Shown: positions 42,773-55,707 of the stretch, one piece after another
Layout of the letters: the number at the start of each line of letters is the position of its first letter
Position numbering within the stretch: the stretch's first letter is position 1
Assembly: GCA_964035795.1 (NCBI GenBank)
Contig: OZ038327.1
Coordinates: 4,129,651 to 4,193,650 of the forward strand
Direction of reading: 5' to 3'
DNA: 64,000 nucleotides
Source: Pterobdella sp. o SKG-2022
Taxonomy: Eukaryota; Annelida; Clitellata; Hirudinida; Piscicolidae
Notes under the pieces: model-generated
The model's input: the letters and a program-made list of their open reading frames with translations, nothing else
Told to the model about the DNA's origin: nothing
Database searches by the model: none
Position numbers and translations under genes: made by a program

Positions 42773-44401
42773 TTAGTCATTGAATTTTTTGAAGTTTTTT
42801 TTTATCAGTTTGAGGCCTGATTTACTCACATACCTTTGATTTTTTATTTTTGGAAAATATTTGAGCTTTTTGAATGAGTTTTCTGGTAGCTTATAGTCTT
42901 TCATGTAACTGTTACCATTAACACTTTTTCCACATCCCTTTGTGCTAATGTATGTTGAGGTTCTACTATTTTTACTTCTGTACCTATTAACTTTTTTATC
43001 CACATTATTTTTATAATTTATTTTATTGTTTTGAGCGTACTCTAATTTATTTTGTCTCTCAATATATTTCTGCTTGCCATAAATATCATACATCTGCCAA
43101 TTTTCTTTGTATCTTGGAATATCTTGTTTGAAAATATCAACCGACTCACAAAGACTTTTATTATTATTTTTCGTAGTATCTAAATGCCTGGTTTTTGCTA
43201 ATCTTCTTTTCCTACTTTTTTTTTTTCTGTTTTTTGATTTTTTTTTTCGAGATTTTTTAGATGGTGTTCTACTCAAATTTCTCTCTGATGACTTTCTAGC
43301 TTTTGTTTTCTTAGATGAAGTTTGACCTAAATTGTTTTCTGATTTTTTATAATTTTGCCCTTCAGATACAGTTTGATCATTATTTTTTTTTCTCGATTTT
43401 TTCTCTGCAACTTCTCCCACGTCCAATCTTTCACTTAAAGGATCATTGGTAACTTTATGAGTAGTTTCATTCTCATTGGGCTCAAAAAGCTCGTTTCTAT
43501 TTCCACAGTCTGAATCTTTTTTTTTTTTGTGATTTTCAAGCAAAAGATTCAAAAGTTTTTGCACATATTTTTTAGTTGAGTTATCATGCACATTATCAAA
43601 TGATTTGATTTTTTGATTACCTAAATTTGGGACTAGAGCTTTTTTATTACCACAACCACTTGTTTTTTTGTTTTTTGGAATTTCTAGAACATTTTGAGGA
43701 ACACAATAATAATAATAACAGCAACAGTCTTCAACTTGATTTAGATTTTCTTCTTGTGAAACGCACTTTTCTTCACTCAATGGTGTAAAGTCATTCATAC
43801 CCGTTCTAGGTAGTTGTAACAACTTTTTTAGTTGTTGCATTTGGTTCTGTAATTCTTGTTGTTTATTTTGAAGTTTTTTTATTAGTTTTTGCGATTTTTT
43901 TGAACAATTTCTCACTTTTTTGTTTGTCTTCAAAGGACAACAACAACACTTGCAATTACCTTTTCCACCAAAATCAAAATTACAGCAAGGACCTTTTTTA
44001 TTACCAAGTTCATAATCGCTATCTTTTCCACTCGAAGGTTTGCATGCATAACAGCTTGGCACACAGCAATTTTGAAGTCTGCAGGCATCTTGCATAGTGC
44101 AACAGCAGCAACACTGGTTTGTGTTTCTTGATATGCTAACACAACTACTACATTTTTTTTCAAGCTCTACACCCAATTCTGTTTGCATATTTGCTGATAA
44201 GTTTCTGATGGGTCTTTTCAATAGTTGTTCGTTGATTGAAAAACATTTACTCTTCAGATTTTTGCTTTTTTTTTCAAGATTTTCTTCAATCTGAAACATT
44301 GGAAATGAAATCTGATGTTTTTTCATGTTTTTCCTATCACTCATATTTGAACTTTTTGTAACGATAAAGTCAATTCTTTGTTCAGTATTCTCAAAATTCA
44401 C
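42773..44401 (-). CDS. Cassette gene C2: Lys/Cys-rich protein, possibly damaged at both ends
   Basis: A 542-residue frame related to C1: NTNQCCCCCTMQDACRLQNC and CCNFDF, one CCCCPL unit, a Gln coil LQNKQQELQNQMQQLK, LLNLLLENHKKKK and a Ser/Lys-rich tail. Two lesions stand out. First, the conserved N-terminal block (FWLKNQLL ... MQLLDHVFQFLTKP, 44500-44605) is in another frame upstream. Second, a TAA stop at 42773-42775 is followed by 45 more open codons in the same frame to 42635, ending LVELMETCRK, which matches the C1 C-terminus. C2 is therefore either a young pseudogene, a truncated protein, or affected by sequence errors. Confidence 0.65.
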   Translation of the reverse strand: MNFENTEQRIDFIVTKSSNMSDRKNMKKHQISFPMFQIEENLEKKSKNLKSKCFSINEQLLKRPIRNLSANMQTELGVELEKKCSSCVSISRNTNQCCCCCTMQDACRLQNCCVPSCYACKPSSGKDSDYELGNKKGPCCNFDFGGKGNCKCCCCPLKTNKKVRNCSKKSQKLIKKLQNKQQELQNQMQQLKKLLQLPRTGMNDFTPLSEEKCVSQEENLNQVEDCCCYYYYCVPQNVLEIPKNKKTSGCGNKKALVPNLGNQKIKSFDNVHDNSTKKYVQKLLNLLLENHKKKKDSDCGNRNELFEPNENETTHKVTNDPLSERLDVGEVAEKKSRKKNNDQTVSEGQNYKKSENNLGQTSSKKTKARKSSERNLSRTPSKKSRKKKSKNRKKKSRKRRLAKTRHLDTTKNNNKSLCESVDIFKQDIPRYKENWQMYDIYGKQKYIERQNKLEYAQNNKINYKNNVDKKVNRYRSKNSRTSTYISTKGCGKSVNGNSYMKDYKLPENSFKKLKYFPKIKNQRYVSKSGLKLIKKNFKKFND

Positions 44402-45087
44402 AGTTTGTAAAAATTCATTTTTAGTTTTTACATAACAATTATTTAAATCTTCTTTGTGTAACTTTCTTAAACTTACTGGACATTCGTTTCAAACTCTTGT
44501 TTGGTTTAGTCAGAAATTGAAAAACATGGTCTAAAAGTTGCATATGGGGATTGGGCTGCATAGAACTCCTTGATGATGACAGAAGCTGGTTTTTGAGCCA
44601 AAAAGAGCTTGGTGAAATAGTTAAGAGAATGGAGTGATTACCTTAACAACCTGATGCCATGTTTCACTTTATTTTTATCTAAGTTGTAGTTATTCCAGAA
44701 ATTGATTATAAGCTTACAAAGGTTATTTTGTACAAAACATTCATGTAGAAAAATAAATGTGTATGCCCTTGCACATCGAATTTTTCAATATTTGATATGA
44801 TTTTTTTGTTTTCTCAATCTTAAGTTTATGACATTAGAAACTTCAACTTGTGAGCAGTCTCTTCTTTTTTTGGTTTGTTTTTTGTTATTGTATCTCACAT
44901 CGAAACAAGAATTTTGTAGTTTGAAGCTATTTTATGTGGTTGTATGGAATGTTTTTTCTTTTAGTTGTGTCTCTATTATTTATAAAACTGAAACTTTTTA
45001 TACTTTATGTGAAAGTTTTAAAGCAAATTTTTTTGGGTATATATGAATTTTTATTTTTATTCAAATTTAGTTTGATTTGTTTTTATT
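44402..45087 (-). other. C2 upstream region
   Basis: Contains the frame-shifted N-terminal block (44500-44605) and, further up (about 44690-44760), LCKLIINFWNNYNL, similar to the block before C1. The rest is AT-rich. Confidence 0.5.
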
Positions 45088-45107
45088 TACTTTCAAAGTT
45101 TACGTCA
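45088..45107 (+). promoter_or_regulatory. Shared cassette motif at C2
   Basis: ACTTTCAAAGTTTACGTCA: one mismatch in the first half, then a five-base spacer and a perfect ACGTCA. Upstream of the minus-strand C2 gene. Confidence 0.5.
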
Positions 45108-45352
45108 GGTTAAAAAAATAATTTCAATTTTAATAATTTTGTATGAATGTTAATTACGCTTCAGATAAAATGTTATGGTTCAAAAAACTTTCGTTTTTTT
45201 GAGATAATTCGTGAGCATATAACATTGGTACTGTGTTATAAGAATTTGGAAAGCCACTTAAAATAGAATTTCTTAAAAACCATACTTCATAGAATACTTC
45301 ATCATACATCAAAGATCATAATCGGTTCATTTTCTTAAATTCTATTCTTATA

Positions 45353-45420
45353 ATCGACGACAACGTGAGTTATGCAAAGAAGCAAGAAAGCATCGAAAAT
45401 TAATTATTCCAGCTAATGAA
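45353..45420 (+). repeat. Dispersed GTGAGTTATGCAAA repeat, copy 3
   Basis: CGACGACAACGTGAGTTATG followed by CAAAGAAGCAAGAAAGCATC. It lies directly before the delta-family LINE remnant. Confidence 0.5.
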
Positions 45421-47529
<2,109 letters not shown>

Positions 47530-47784
47530 TCATTTCAAAAATTTCAAAGTGTTTTTGAAAGAAAAATAAAATGGAAATAAGTTAAGTCTAATTAAAAGAA
47601 TTTAAATTGAGTTAAGCTGAGTGAAGTTGAATTGCCAAAATGAAATTTTTTGGTAAAAATTATTACTGATATTTGAATCTTAATTTGTACATAGGCTTTT
47701 AAGTTAATTTTAAGACGTGTTAGAAGTGTGTGGAAATTTTGAATTAATCGCAGGATATTTTTAGACAAAAGATTTTAATCATTA

Positions 47785-47804
47785 AACTTTTAAGTAAAAC
47801 GTCA
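47785..47804 (+). promoter_or_regulatory. Shared cassette motif at B2
   Basis: ACTTTTAAGTAAAACGTCA, identical to the B1 site, 207 bp before the first B2 ATG. Confidence 0.55.
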
Positions 47805-48010
47805 CATTCATAAGCTGAAAAACAAAAACAAAATTTTAGAAAAAAAATACTTAAAAACTTCAACAATTAGTTTTTTTACTATTTAATATAAATAAGAAAA
47901 CAAGGAATTAGGACAATTATAAATTATAAAAAACTTCATTGACTTTGAAAAAACACTGTAGATGAAATTTTTCTCATGAATAACAATAAAAATGATCAAT
48001 AAAAAACAGA

Positions 48011-50535
48011 ATGAAAAATTTTAAATTGAAAAAATCTCAAAAAATTATAAACTCAACCCATGATCAAAAAACTAACTCCAGCCTCCAAAGGCCAACAAAC
48101 AAAAAAATTGAAGATTCACTTAGTTTTGTGTCAAAATACATCAGAGATGGACATAAGTATGCTACATTTGATTTCGAAGATAATGAATTAGAAAAGGATT
48201 CTATCAAAAACCTTGAATCACGTTTGTTTCCACTATCTTTAAGCCCTTTCTGTTTCAAAAACCTACTCTTGTCGACCTCAAAAAGTCCTCTGCAGCCCAG
48301 TTCATCTATGCAAGTTTTAAACCATGTTTCTCAAGCTCTGACTGAAACCAAAAAGAGTGTAGTGCCTTTACCTAGTGATTTTATGAAGCCAACAGATGAA
48401 AAACTATTAGAAACTCCGCTGGATACAAATCTACAAGCTGTGAATGAAATTGCAAGTCTAGTAAGTGAAAAAAGCAAAAAATCAGAAGTTGACCCTTTGA
48501 GTCAAATATTTTCTGATACAAGCCTAGTGATAAATGTTAAACCAAACGACAAGAGCTTAACAAATATAAAAGGAAGAAGTATTGAGTCAAGAAAAAGTAC
48601 GTTGAAAACGTTCCCTGGAAACGATCAAATTGGTTTGAACAGAACAATGAATCCTGAAAAAAACGGTTCTAATTTAAGGTTTTCAAACCGAGTAAAAATT
48701 ATGAAATCGAGGATAAGTACGTTGGAAGCGTTACCTGGAAACGATCATATTGGTTCGAACGGAACGGTGAAAGATGAGAAAAGTGTTTCTAGTATGATAA
48801 GTTCACACACAGGCAAAAGTATAAAATTGAGAAAAAGTACATTGAATATTTTACCTGAATTCGATCAAATTGTTTCAAACCAAAAGGTGAACACTGAAAA
48901 AAGTGTTCCTAGTTTTATGAGTTCACACCAAGGTAAAGGTATGAAAAAAAGTATTTTGAATATTTTACCTGAATACGAGCAGAAGAAAATCGGCAATGCT
49001 GAGTCAAACCAAAACGATTTAGCAACAATAAAAGGTTTACTTGAACAATTATTGAAAAACATGCAACCTGGAAAAGAGGCGGACTGCAAAACATGTTGTA
49101 TGGAGTCATCTCACCATGAAACCCCAACGGAAGGAAACCAATGCTGCTGTTTTTGTTTTCCTATGCAAGAAAGTTGCTTCCCTAATCTTCCACCAACGGA
49201 TTTCGACAGACAACAAGGTAATGAATCAATTCCTCATTACGACATGAATCAAACGCTTAAAACTTCGTGTAATTTGGAATTTGATGAAAAGGCTTTCACG
49301 GATACTTTTGAAAATCAAAAAAAAATCGATTTGGAAGAATGTTGCTCCACAAAGTCACCAAAAAATTAAAAGGTTTCAAAAGCTGTTTTAACAGATTACA
49401 AACAACAAGAAAATAGAAAAGATGATAAATAAAACACGGAAAAAAATGAGAAAAAGTTAAATCAATGAAGCAAATAAAATTGATAAAGAATAAAATAAAA
49501 ATGAAAAAAAATTGGAAGATTTTGAACGAAAAAATCTAAAAATAAAAGTGAATACAAAGATCTAGTTGAGAAGTTGGATGGAAAACTTTTATCGAAAGAC
49601 GAAAAAAAAGGCCAAACAAAAAACAATCAACTAGAAAATATAAGAAAAAATAAAAGAGCAGAAAAAGATCTCGAAACACGTAATATTTTTGTATTTTGTG
49701 ATGAAAGTAGTGATGTAGTGATGACAGTGAAAGTACCGAAACGCTTGTCTGTTTTTATAGCTGTCCGTCAAAGAAAAAGATAAAGAAGAAACGGATACAA
49801 ACCAAAACAAAACAGTTAATACTTCGGCAACTATGAGCAAATTTACAGCAAGAGCTTCAACAAATTATGTTAAAATATCAACAACATTAAACCACGTAGC
49901 AACGGTGTTACCAACTATAGCAACCACCCATGAACCAAGCTCAAAACTTAGACGGTCGTTACTTATATTGTTTTTGCAGACTTTTGAATGGAAACCAAAA
50001 TACACAAAACCAAATAATGTTGTGCTGTAATCCAATAAATACTTCACAAAAACAAACAAATCGAGTGTTTCTCTCAAAGGACAGAGAACCCAATATTGTG
50101 AAAGAAACGATGATCGTTAAGCTGAAATGATAGATCTACTTGGAAGTATGATAGAAAAAATTAAAAAGAAGAAAGAACTAAGATAAGAGTGTTTTGATAA
50201 AATTAAAAAAAAATTTGAAACAAAAGAAATTTGAGAAAGTGACTGCGAAAACTCATTCGAGAAAAAAAAAGTTTTTAAAGAGCAGATATTTAAGATTATT
50301 TGGAACAAAATAAAAAAGCAATGAGAAAATGTTGAGTTAAAGAACCCAGAACAGAAAGTGATTGATTTGAAAGTTTCAGAAATTATTCTGAAGCTAAAAA
50401 CAAACCTTTAAGCACTTTTGAAGTCTTATGTCTAAAAATAGACCAAAAAAAGAGAAAACTAACGAGGAAATAAACAGAAACAAAAAACTGTTAGATAAAC
50501 ATTTACTGATGGTTGAAAATTTTACTTAAAGTATA
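48011..50535 (+). pseudogene. B2: truncated paralogue of B1
   Basis: The first 452 codons (48011-49369) are open and closely match B1: INSTHDQKTNSSLQ, LQPSSSMQVLNHVSQALTET, RKSTLKTFPGNDQIG (with more such repeats than B1), ENQ/GNQCCCFCFP and a FDRQQGNESIPHYD block. The frame then stops. Degraded B1-like sequence continues in shifting frames to about 50535, still showing the coil region (about 49840), YLYCFCRLLNGNQNTQNQ (about 49960) and LLMVENFT. The B1-type first ATG is altered, so the start used here is internal. A truncated protein remains possible. Confidence 0.78.
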
Positions 50536-51179
50536 GGAATAATTAAAAACATTGATTAAGGTATGAATTAGAACATAAAACATTTAATATTTAAAGAAAG
50601 AAAAACAAAAAATAAAAAAAAATTGAGAAACCTTTGTTTTCTAATAAAAAAGTAATTTATTTAAATCACAAAATAATCTTTAGATGATCGTTCAAAGTTT
50701 CTAGAATTTCCAAAAACAACTGTTTCATGATGTGAAGTATGCCACTTAATATCTAATTAATCTAAGGTTAACATTTGAAATAGGTCCCAACCATTTCTAA
50801 GCGGCGCCACAATTTAATGTTTGATTATAATTAGGAAATGGTTTAGAATCTACTTATGAAAAATAACGATTTTCTCGAGCCAAAGTAAAATAGATTTTTG
50901 AACCTTCATAGTGTTTTTCATAAAGTACAAAACTTTTCGTTAACAGTGTAACATTTTCAAGTTTTAGTTGAAAATTTGACAACAAAAAGTTTCGAACTGT
51001 AAAATGAGAACTATTAGTAATCAAAATTTTTTTGATCTTTAGCACAATGAACCTTGGTGATAGAATCAAGATTTTTTGAGCCATCTCAAGTAGAAGAAAG
51101 AATTTTCGAAGTTTGAAAAAACTTCCATCGACTCAAAATAAATTGATAAAATGGAAACTAAAAGATATGTAATTGAAAC
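50536..51179. other. B2 3' flank
   Basis: Matches the sequence after B1 (GTGAAGTATGCCACTT, TCTAATTAATCTAAGGTTAA). No gene. Confidence 0.65.
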
Positions 51180-51605
51180 ATTGAAGAATGAGTCATGACA
51201 TATGACTCGGAAACTTGAGTAGTGAGATCCATTGAAAAGAGTATTTTGAGAAATGCTGATAAACAGTTGCTTCGTATCTTGTGTAGTGTGCAGCTAACTG
51301 ATTTTGAAAATACAAAAAATTAATGGTTGAAGTTGAAGTTGGATAAGACAATTTTTGAAGTTGTAAGACAAGAGACTTTGAGAGGGCTGGGTCATGTGGT
51401 AAGAAAAGGGGATGACGATTGTGTTAAGCATACGTGTAGGTTTGAAGTTGAAGGTAGCAAAGTTTAACTAAGAAAAGTATGATAAGAAGCCTTAGACATG
51501 GGCTTGGGTTAGGTTTTGAAGATGTCTTGATAAAGTGGAATGGAAAAAAAGGGATGTCGTAGAAAGAAGTCAGTGATCTCACGGAAAAAGTGAAGCTACT
51601 AAATA
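51180..51605 (+). mobile_element. LINE remnant, alpha family, C-terminal tail
   Basis: Reads IEKSILRNADKQLLRILC, ETLRGLGHVVRKGDDDCVKH and EALDMGLGLGFEDVLIKWN, the usual C-terminal segment after the reverse transcriptase. Stops interrupt it. Confidence 0.7.
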
Positions 51606-51619
51606 AAATAAAATAATTA

Positions 51620-51870
51620 TGATGAGGATGATAATGATGTTTAAATAGATGTTTAAGTTTCAAATTTCAGTTTTTTTTCTAAAACTTTTGAAAAATATTT
51701 TCGAATAAATATGATCGCTCAATTTCTTAGAATTTTCAGTTTATTTTTTTTTGTTTACTTTTAAATGTTACGTCAGTTTGAAATGAAATTATATTCAAAT
51801 TTTAAATATTTCTTTTTTACCTCTTGAAAAACAATTGAATATGAATCATGAAATAGTTGAATTGGAACTG
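51620..51870. other. Orphan C-type upstream flank (C3 remnant)
   Basis: Aligns with the C1 upstream flank at 25880-26050 (TTTATTTTTTTTGTTTAC, AATCATGAAATAGTTGAATT), but no C gene is beside it. It marks a third C locus deleted between B2 and D2. Confidence 0.65.
51756..51775 (+). promoter_or_regulatory. Shared cassette motif at the C3 remnant
   Basis: ACTTTTAAATGTTACGTCA, a perfect version retained without its gene. Confidence 0.5.
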
Positions 51871-52328
51871 TTCGTTAAATGAAGTACTCTACATAAGGAT
51901 GATCATTGAGAACTTTCTTCTCACTCGCGAAAATTAAGAACTCACAGTGGTTATCTGAATAAAGCATTTGGTTTAGAAATTAAATGATTTTGATAAAGAA
52001 AAAATTGACAAAATTGATGCATAAAGCTATCCTATGTGGAAAAGTACTAAATACTTAATAATATCGTTCTCTAGTAAGGCTATATTTAGTTTAAATTTTA
52101 GCCTTTGTCTTACTATAGATGTATTTAAAAATGACCCACAATTAAAGTTTTGTTGATACATTTTCATGGCTTGTTGATGAAAAAATCTCAAAGCAATGGT
52201 CACACCAAAATCATTGACCATTGTAAAAATTAATTCAAAAAATTTTGAATATTGAGAATTTTCAAAAGTATTTAAATAAATTCAGATTTTTTCTACAATT
52301 TATCAAAAATAATTTCAAATATAAATTT
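51871..52328. other. D2 distal upstream
   Basis: AT-rich; partly alignable to the region before D1. No gene seen. Confidence 0.4.
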
Positions 52329-52348
52329 ATTTTTCAAATTGATGACGT
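52329..52348 (-). promoter_or_regulatory. CRE-like site at D2
   Basis: TTGATGACGTTGTGAC, conserved with D1, about 313 bp before the D2 start. On the minus strand it reads CACAACGTCA, like the E sites. Confidence 0.45.
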
Positions 52349-52660
52349 TGTGACAAAACATTAATAAAAACAATTGAAATTTGAAACTCATTAAGAAAGG
52401 TTCATTGTTTTCTTTGTGTAAAAATCTTTACATTCCAAAGAATATTTGATTTTTTTCAGAGAGCACGAAAAAAAAAAATTAAACAAAAAAAAGACAAAAA
52501 ATCTCACAACGTCCTATAAAGAATACTTTGAACCACATATTGGAAGAACATTCAAATTTCCGAAAAACCTTTCGAAATTACCATTTTTTAATAAGTTTAT
52601 TTTCACTTTAAATAAACTTCCATTTGCTAGTCTATCATTTATATATCTTTAATCAGAAAT

Positions 52661-53941
52661 ATGACATATATAAAATACTCTTGCGAAAAAATTGAAACAA
52701 TAGATTGTGAATCTATCATAAAAATTAAGATTGAACCTTGTCAAACAAGGCACTCTAGTACGGAAATAGATTCGGTAGGAACCAAGACCCAGTCTTGTCA
52801 AACTCAAAATCAAAGTAATGATGCTACCCAAATACAACCGAAACTCCAGTGTGAACCTCCTTCTAACATGGGCCCTTTACCAATCTACCACTTCAGTCCG
52901 ATTTACCTACCAAACCCCTCTCCTCCTTGCATACCCAATTACTTGCATCACCACCATTCTTGTGAAAACTATTGGAATATTTGTCCTACACCCCGCTCTC
53001 ACTATTGTGACCAGTGTTGTTTTAAAGCTTGTTGCGAACTAGAAAGCAGTACAAAACCTGCAAAAAACCTATGTGAAAAGAAGAACGTGAGTGAGAGTGC
53101 GAAGTGCAAAAGCTGGAGCTCAAAAGAAAAAAATTCTGTTGAAAAAAAAAGCGATTGTGAACAAATTGCAAAAGACGATACACAATACAGTTCTGTAACA
53201 ATTTGTACATCACAAGAAGAGAATCGGGATGTTTCAGAACATCAATCGAAAAAAGCTCATAAGTCCAAAAACAAAAAGATTCCAAAAAAGAAACCAGAAA
53301 AAAAAGTTCATCACAAAGTACCACAAAAGACTTTTAAGTCTGAAAAAAAATTTCAGGCTGATTCTAGCTGCCGTTATGAGTTTAGTATCATGTTTTCACC
53401 TATGCTGACTGACGCTTTTTGCCTTGGTGACATTGGAGTCAATTTCAAATTCCGAACTGATGGAAAACTGTTCAATTTACGTAAACTTCAGACAAAAACC
53501 AAAGTTCAAAAAGACATTGCTCACGACTTTCTCTTTGATGACGACTTCGCATTAAATGCTGGCACACAGTCGATTATGCAAAAAAACTTAAACCGGTTCG
53601 CCAAAGCTTGTGACAACTTTGGCTTAACAATAAGTATCAAGAAAACTGAAGTGATGTACCAGCCGGCTCCTAAAGCTCCCTACACAGAGCCAGTAATCCC
53701 AGTCAACGGCGAAAAGCTTACAGTGGCAAAAAAGTTCATATACTTCGGCAGCACACTGTCATATTCTGTCAGTATCGACAGAGGTTTTTTACAGAATCGC
53801 AAGAGCCAGCTCAGCTTTCGGCACTCTAAGAAAGAAGGTGTGGGAAAGAAGAGGGCTCAGCCTTTTGACCAAGCTGAAAGTGTACCGTGCAATCATTCTT
53901 CCTACATTACTATATGCATGCGAAACATTGACTGTGTATAG
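52661..53941 (+). CDS. D2: cassette gene D fused in frame to a LINE reverse transcriptase fragment
   Basis: 426 codons. The first 240 or so match D1 (CEKIETI, TKTQSCQTQNQS, PIYHFSPIYLPNPSPPC, Cys block, Lys-rich region) up to CRYEF. From about 53383 the frame runs straight into LINE sequence (MFSPMLTDAFCLGDIGVNF, KTEVMYQPAPKAPY) and stops in it after a frameshift. The D1-type C-terminal 70 codons are missing. It could be translated as a chimera, or be a pseudogene. The catalytic ADD motif of the reverse transcriptase reads DDDFA-like and the domain is partial, so no enzymatic activity is expected. Confidence 0.65.
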   Translation: MTYIKYSCEKIETIDCESIIKIKIEPCQTRHSSTEIDSVGTKTQSCQTQNQSNDATQIQPKLQCEPPSNMGPLPIYHFSPIYLPNPSPPCIPNYLHHHHSCENYWNICPTPRSHYCDQCCFKACCELESSTKPAKNLCEKKNVSESAKCKSWSSKEKNSVEKKSDCEQIAKDDTQYSSVTICTSQEENRDVSEHQSKKAHKSKNKKIPKKKPEKKVHHKVPQKTFKSEKKFQADSSCRYEFSIMFSPMLTDAFCLGDIGVNFKFRTDGKLFNLRKLQTKTKVQKDIAHDFLFDDDFALNAGTQSIMQKNLNRFAKACDNFGLTISIKKTEVMYQPAPKAPYTEPVIPVNGEKLTVAKKFIYFGSTLSYSVSIDRGFLQNRKSQLSFRHSKKEGVGKKRAQPFDQAESVPCNHSSYITICMRNIDCV

Positions 53942-54526
53942 GCGTCACGCCAGACAGCTGAACTCTTTCCACATGCGATGTCTTCGGAAATTGCTTCGCA
54001 TCCGTTGGCAGGACAAAGTGCCCGACACAGAAGTATTCCAAAGAGCTAACATGGAGAGTATTTATGCGTTTCTCAAGCGCTTTCAGCTCAGATGAGCAGG
54101 GCACTTACTCAGAATGCCCGACGAACGACTGCAAAAGCGATTGCTTTTTGGTGAGCTGGTTGAAGGCAAGCGCTCTCTTCGAGGTCAGAAGAAGCAATAT
54201 AAGGACACACTGAAGGCTTCTCTAAAACATTGCAACATTGATTCGGACACCTGGGAAGAAATAGCTCGAGACCGGACTTTCTGGCGCAGCACTGTTTCCA
54301 CTGGTGTGTCGAGCTTTGAAACGAGGCGTGTGGAAGAGCAAGAGCAGAAACACTAGCGTCGCAAAATAAGAGTGAGTACTGTCTCTTCTACTTTAGCGTA
54401 TCTGTCTACACTGCTCAAGGAAATTTAGTGCAAAGATTGGTCTGACCACCCATCTTCGCACTCACAGATCCGAGAAATAGAAATTGTGGTCGTCTTCGCC
54501 CCCGAAGGACGCATCATCATCACAGA
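53383..54526 (+). mobile_element. 5'-truncated LINE (delta family) inserted in D2
   Basis: Frames give the second half of a non-LTR reverse transcriptase and its tail: FKFRTDGKLFNLRKLQTK, ACDNFGLTISIKKTEV, WERRGLSLLTKLKVYRAI, CLRKLLRIRWQDKVPDTEV and MPDERLQKRLLFGELVEG. The 3' end carries CGCATCATCATCAC, a typical short repeat end. Only about two frameshifts are visible, so it is the youngest LINE here. Its right edge abuts sequence matching 29538 after D1, so about 540 bp of D sequence was lost with the insertion. Confidence 0.85.
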
Positions 54527-54627
54527 GGCTTTGAGCAATTATAGGAATGAGGATTCCAAAAACTCTTGTCTAGATTTGAACTTACTAATCAGTATTATTC
54601 TTCACATTGAGGTTAGACGTTTCGTTC

Positions 54628-54629
<2 letters not shown>

Positions 54630-54706
<77 letters not shown>
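54630..54706. repeat. (AT)n microsatellite
   Basis: About 38 AT units, absent from the matching place after D1 (29634). It arose in unit 2. Confidence 0.95.
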
Positions 54707-54708
<2 letters not shown>

Positions 54709-54892
54709 ATTTACTTATTATAATTTTTTTTTTACATTATTTTTAGATTCAATTATTAAAAAAAAGTAGTTTTATAAAACGATGGGAAAATAATAAAGCT
54801 AATTGAAAAATTTTTAAAATCATATTCTAAAAATTTTTCAATTTCTATTTGTTCAATTTCTCAAAGTCCATCTTAAGCGTCTATAATCATTC

Positions 54893-54955
54893 ATGGGACT
54901 GTAACGTTGACAACGTGAGTTATAAAAATGAGCAAGGAGGCATCGAGAAATTTAA
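54893..54955 (+). repeat. Dispersed GTGAGTTATGCAAA repeat, copy 4
   Basis: TGGGACTGTAACGTTGACAA followed by CGTGAGTTATAAAAATGAGC. Paralogous to copy 2 after D1. Confidence 0.55.
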
Positions 54956-55109
54956 AGATACTAGTGAATAAATGCATCTGATTCCAAATTTAGGTTCTTT
55001 TTCTGTTTATGTTAAGTTGATTCAATAGTGAAATAAAAATATTTTTTATGAAAAGATGAGCTCGATTTTTAAAGTAATGTGATATTTTTATCGCTTTTTT
55101 CTATTTAGA

Positions 55110-55245
55110 TCAAAGCGTTTGCTACAAATTTAATCTAGCAAAAAGATACTGCGAAACATGTGCTAATTGCCAGTCTACAGAAGATCAAACCAAGTAATTT
55201 TAGCTAATTGGTTCATTGCCCTACCAGCTGAGGTATACATGTACA
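55110..55245 (-). mobile_element. Decayed tRNA-SINE, unit 2 copy of the shared relic
   Basis: The minus strand keeps ACCTCAGCTGGTAGGGCAAT and GGTTTGATC. It is the counterpart of 30090-30210. Confidence 0.6.
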
Positions 55246-55558
55246 AATCTGAATTATTTCGAAAATTTTACATGTTAGATAGAAATTTTCAATCATGAAA
55301 ATCGTTTTATTCTTAAGTTATGCTAGTTTTTATTGAAAAATTAGGATTTTGAAATGAATGGGTTATTCAGGTTCTGAGTGCTATGTGAATTAGGGTTGCA
55401 CTTTTCTGTCTTTTGAAACCAAAGTTTGAATGATTTAAATTTCAGGTTTTAAAATTTTTGACTCATTAGAGTTTACTTTTTTGAAGACTATTAATTTTTG
55501 TCCTCATTTCTCTTTTTATTCGCACTGCTTACTTGAGGCATTGTTTGAACAATAGTTT

Positions 55559-55705
55559 TTGTCGGCCCGTATAGCTCAGAGGTAGAGCATTAGAATAATT
55601 ATTTAAAGTTACCGGGCTCAATCCCACGTGGGCCAACAATTACTACACTGTTTCACAGCGCTTTGATATATAAGGAATAGCGTTTTATAATACCACATTA
55701 CATTA
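55559..55705 (+). mobile_element. tRNA-SINE inserted in the E2 3' end
   Basis: GGCCCGTATAGCTCAGAGGT...GTTACCGGGCTCAATCCCAC is a SINE head with A and B boxes; the body is shortened and degraded. Left of it, TTGAGGCATTGTTTGAACAA matches the coding sequence of E1 (about 30537), and right of it the E1-like coding sequence resumes, so it split the E2 reading frame. Confidence 0.8.
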
Positions 55706-55707
55706 TA

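Noticed and set aside
53383..53941. A host reverse transcriptase gene
   Set aside because: It is a 5'-truncated LINE fragment with frameshifts, lacking the endonuclease and the complete palm.
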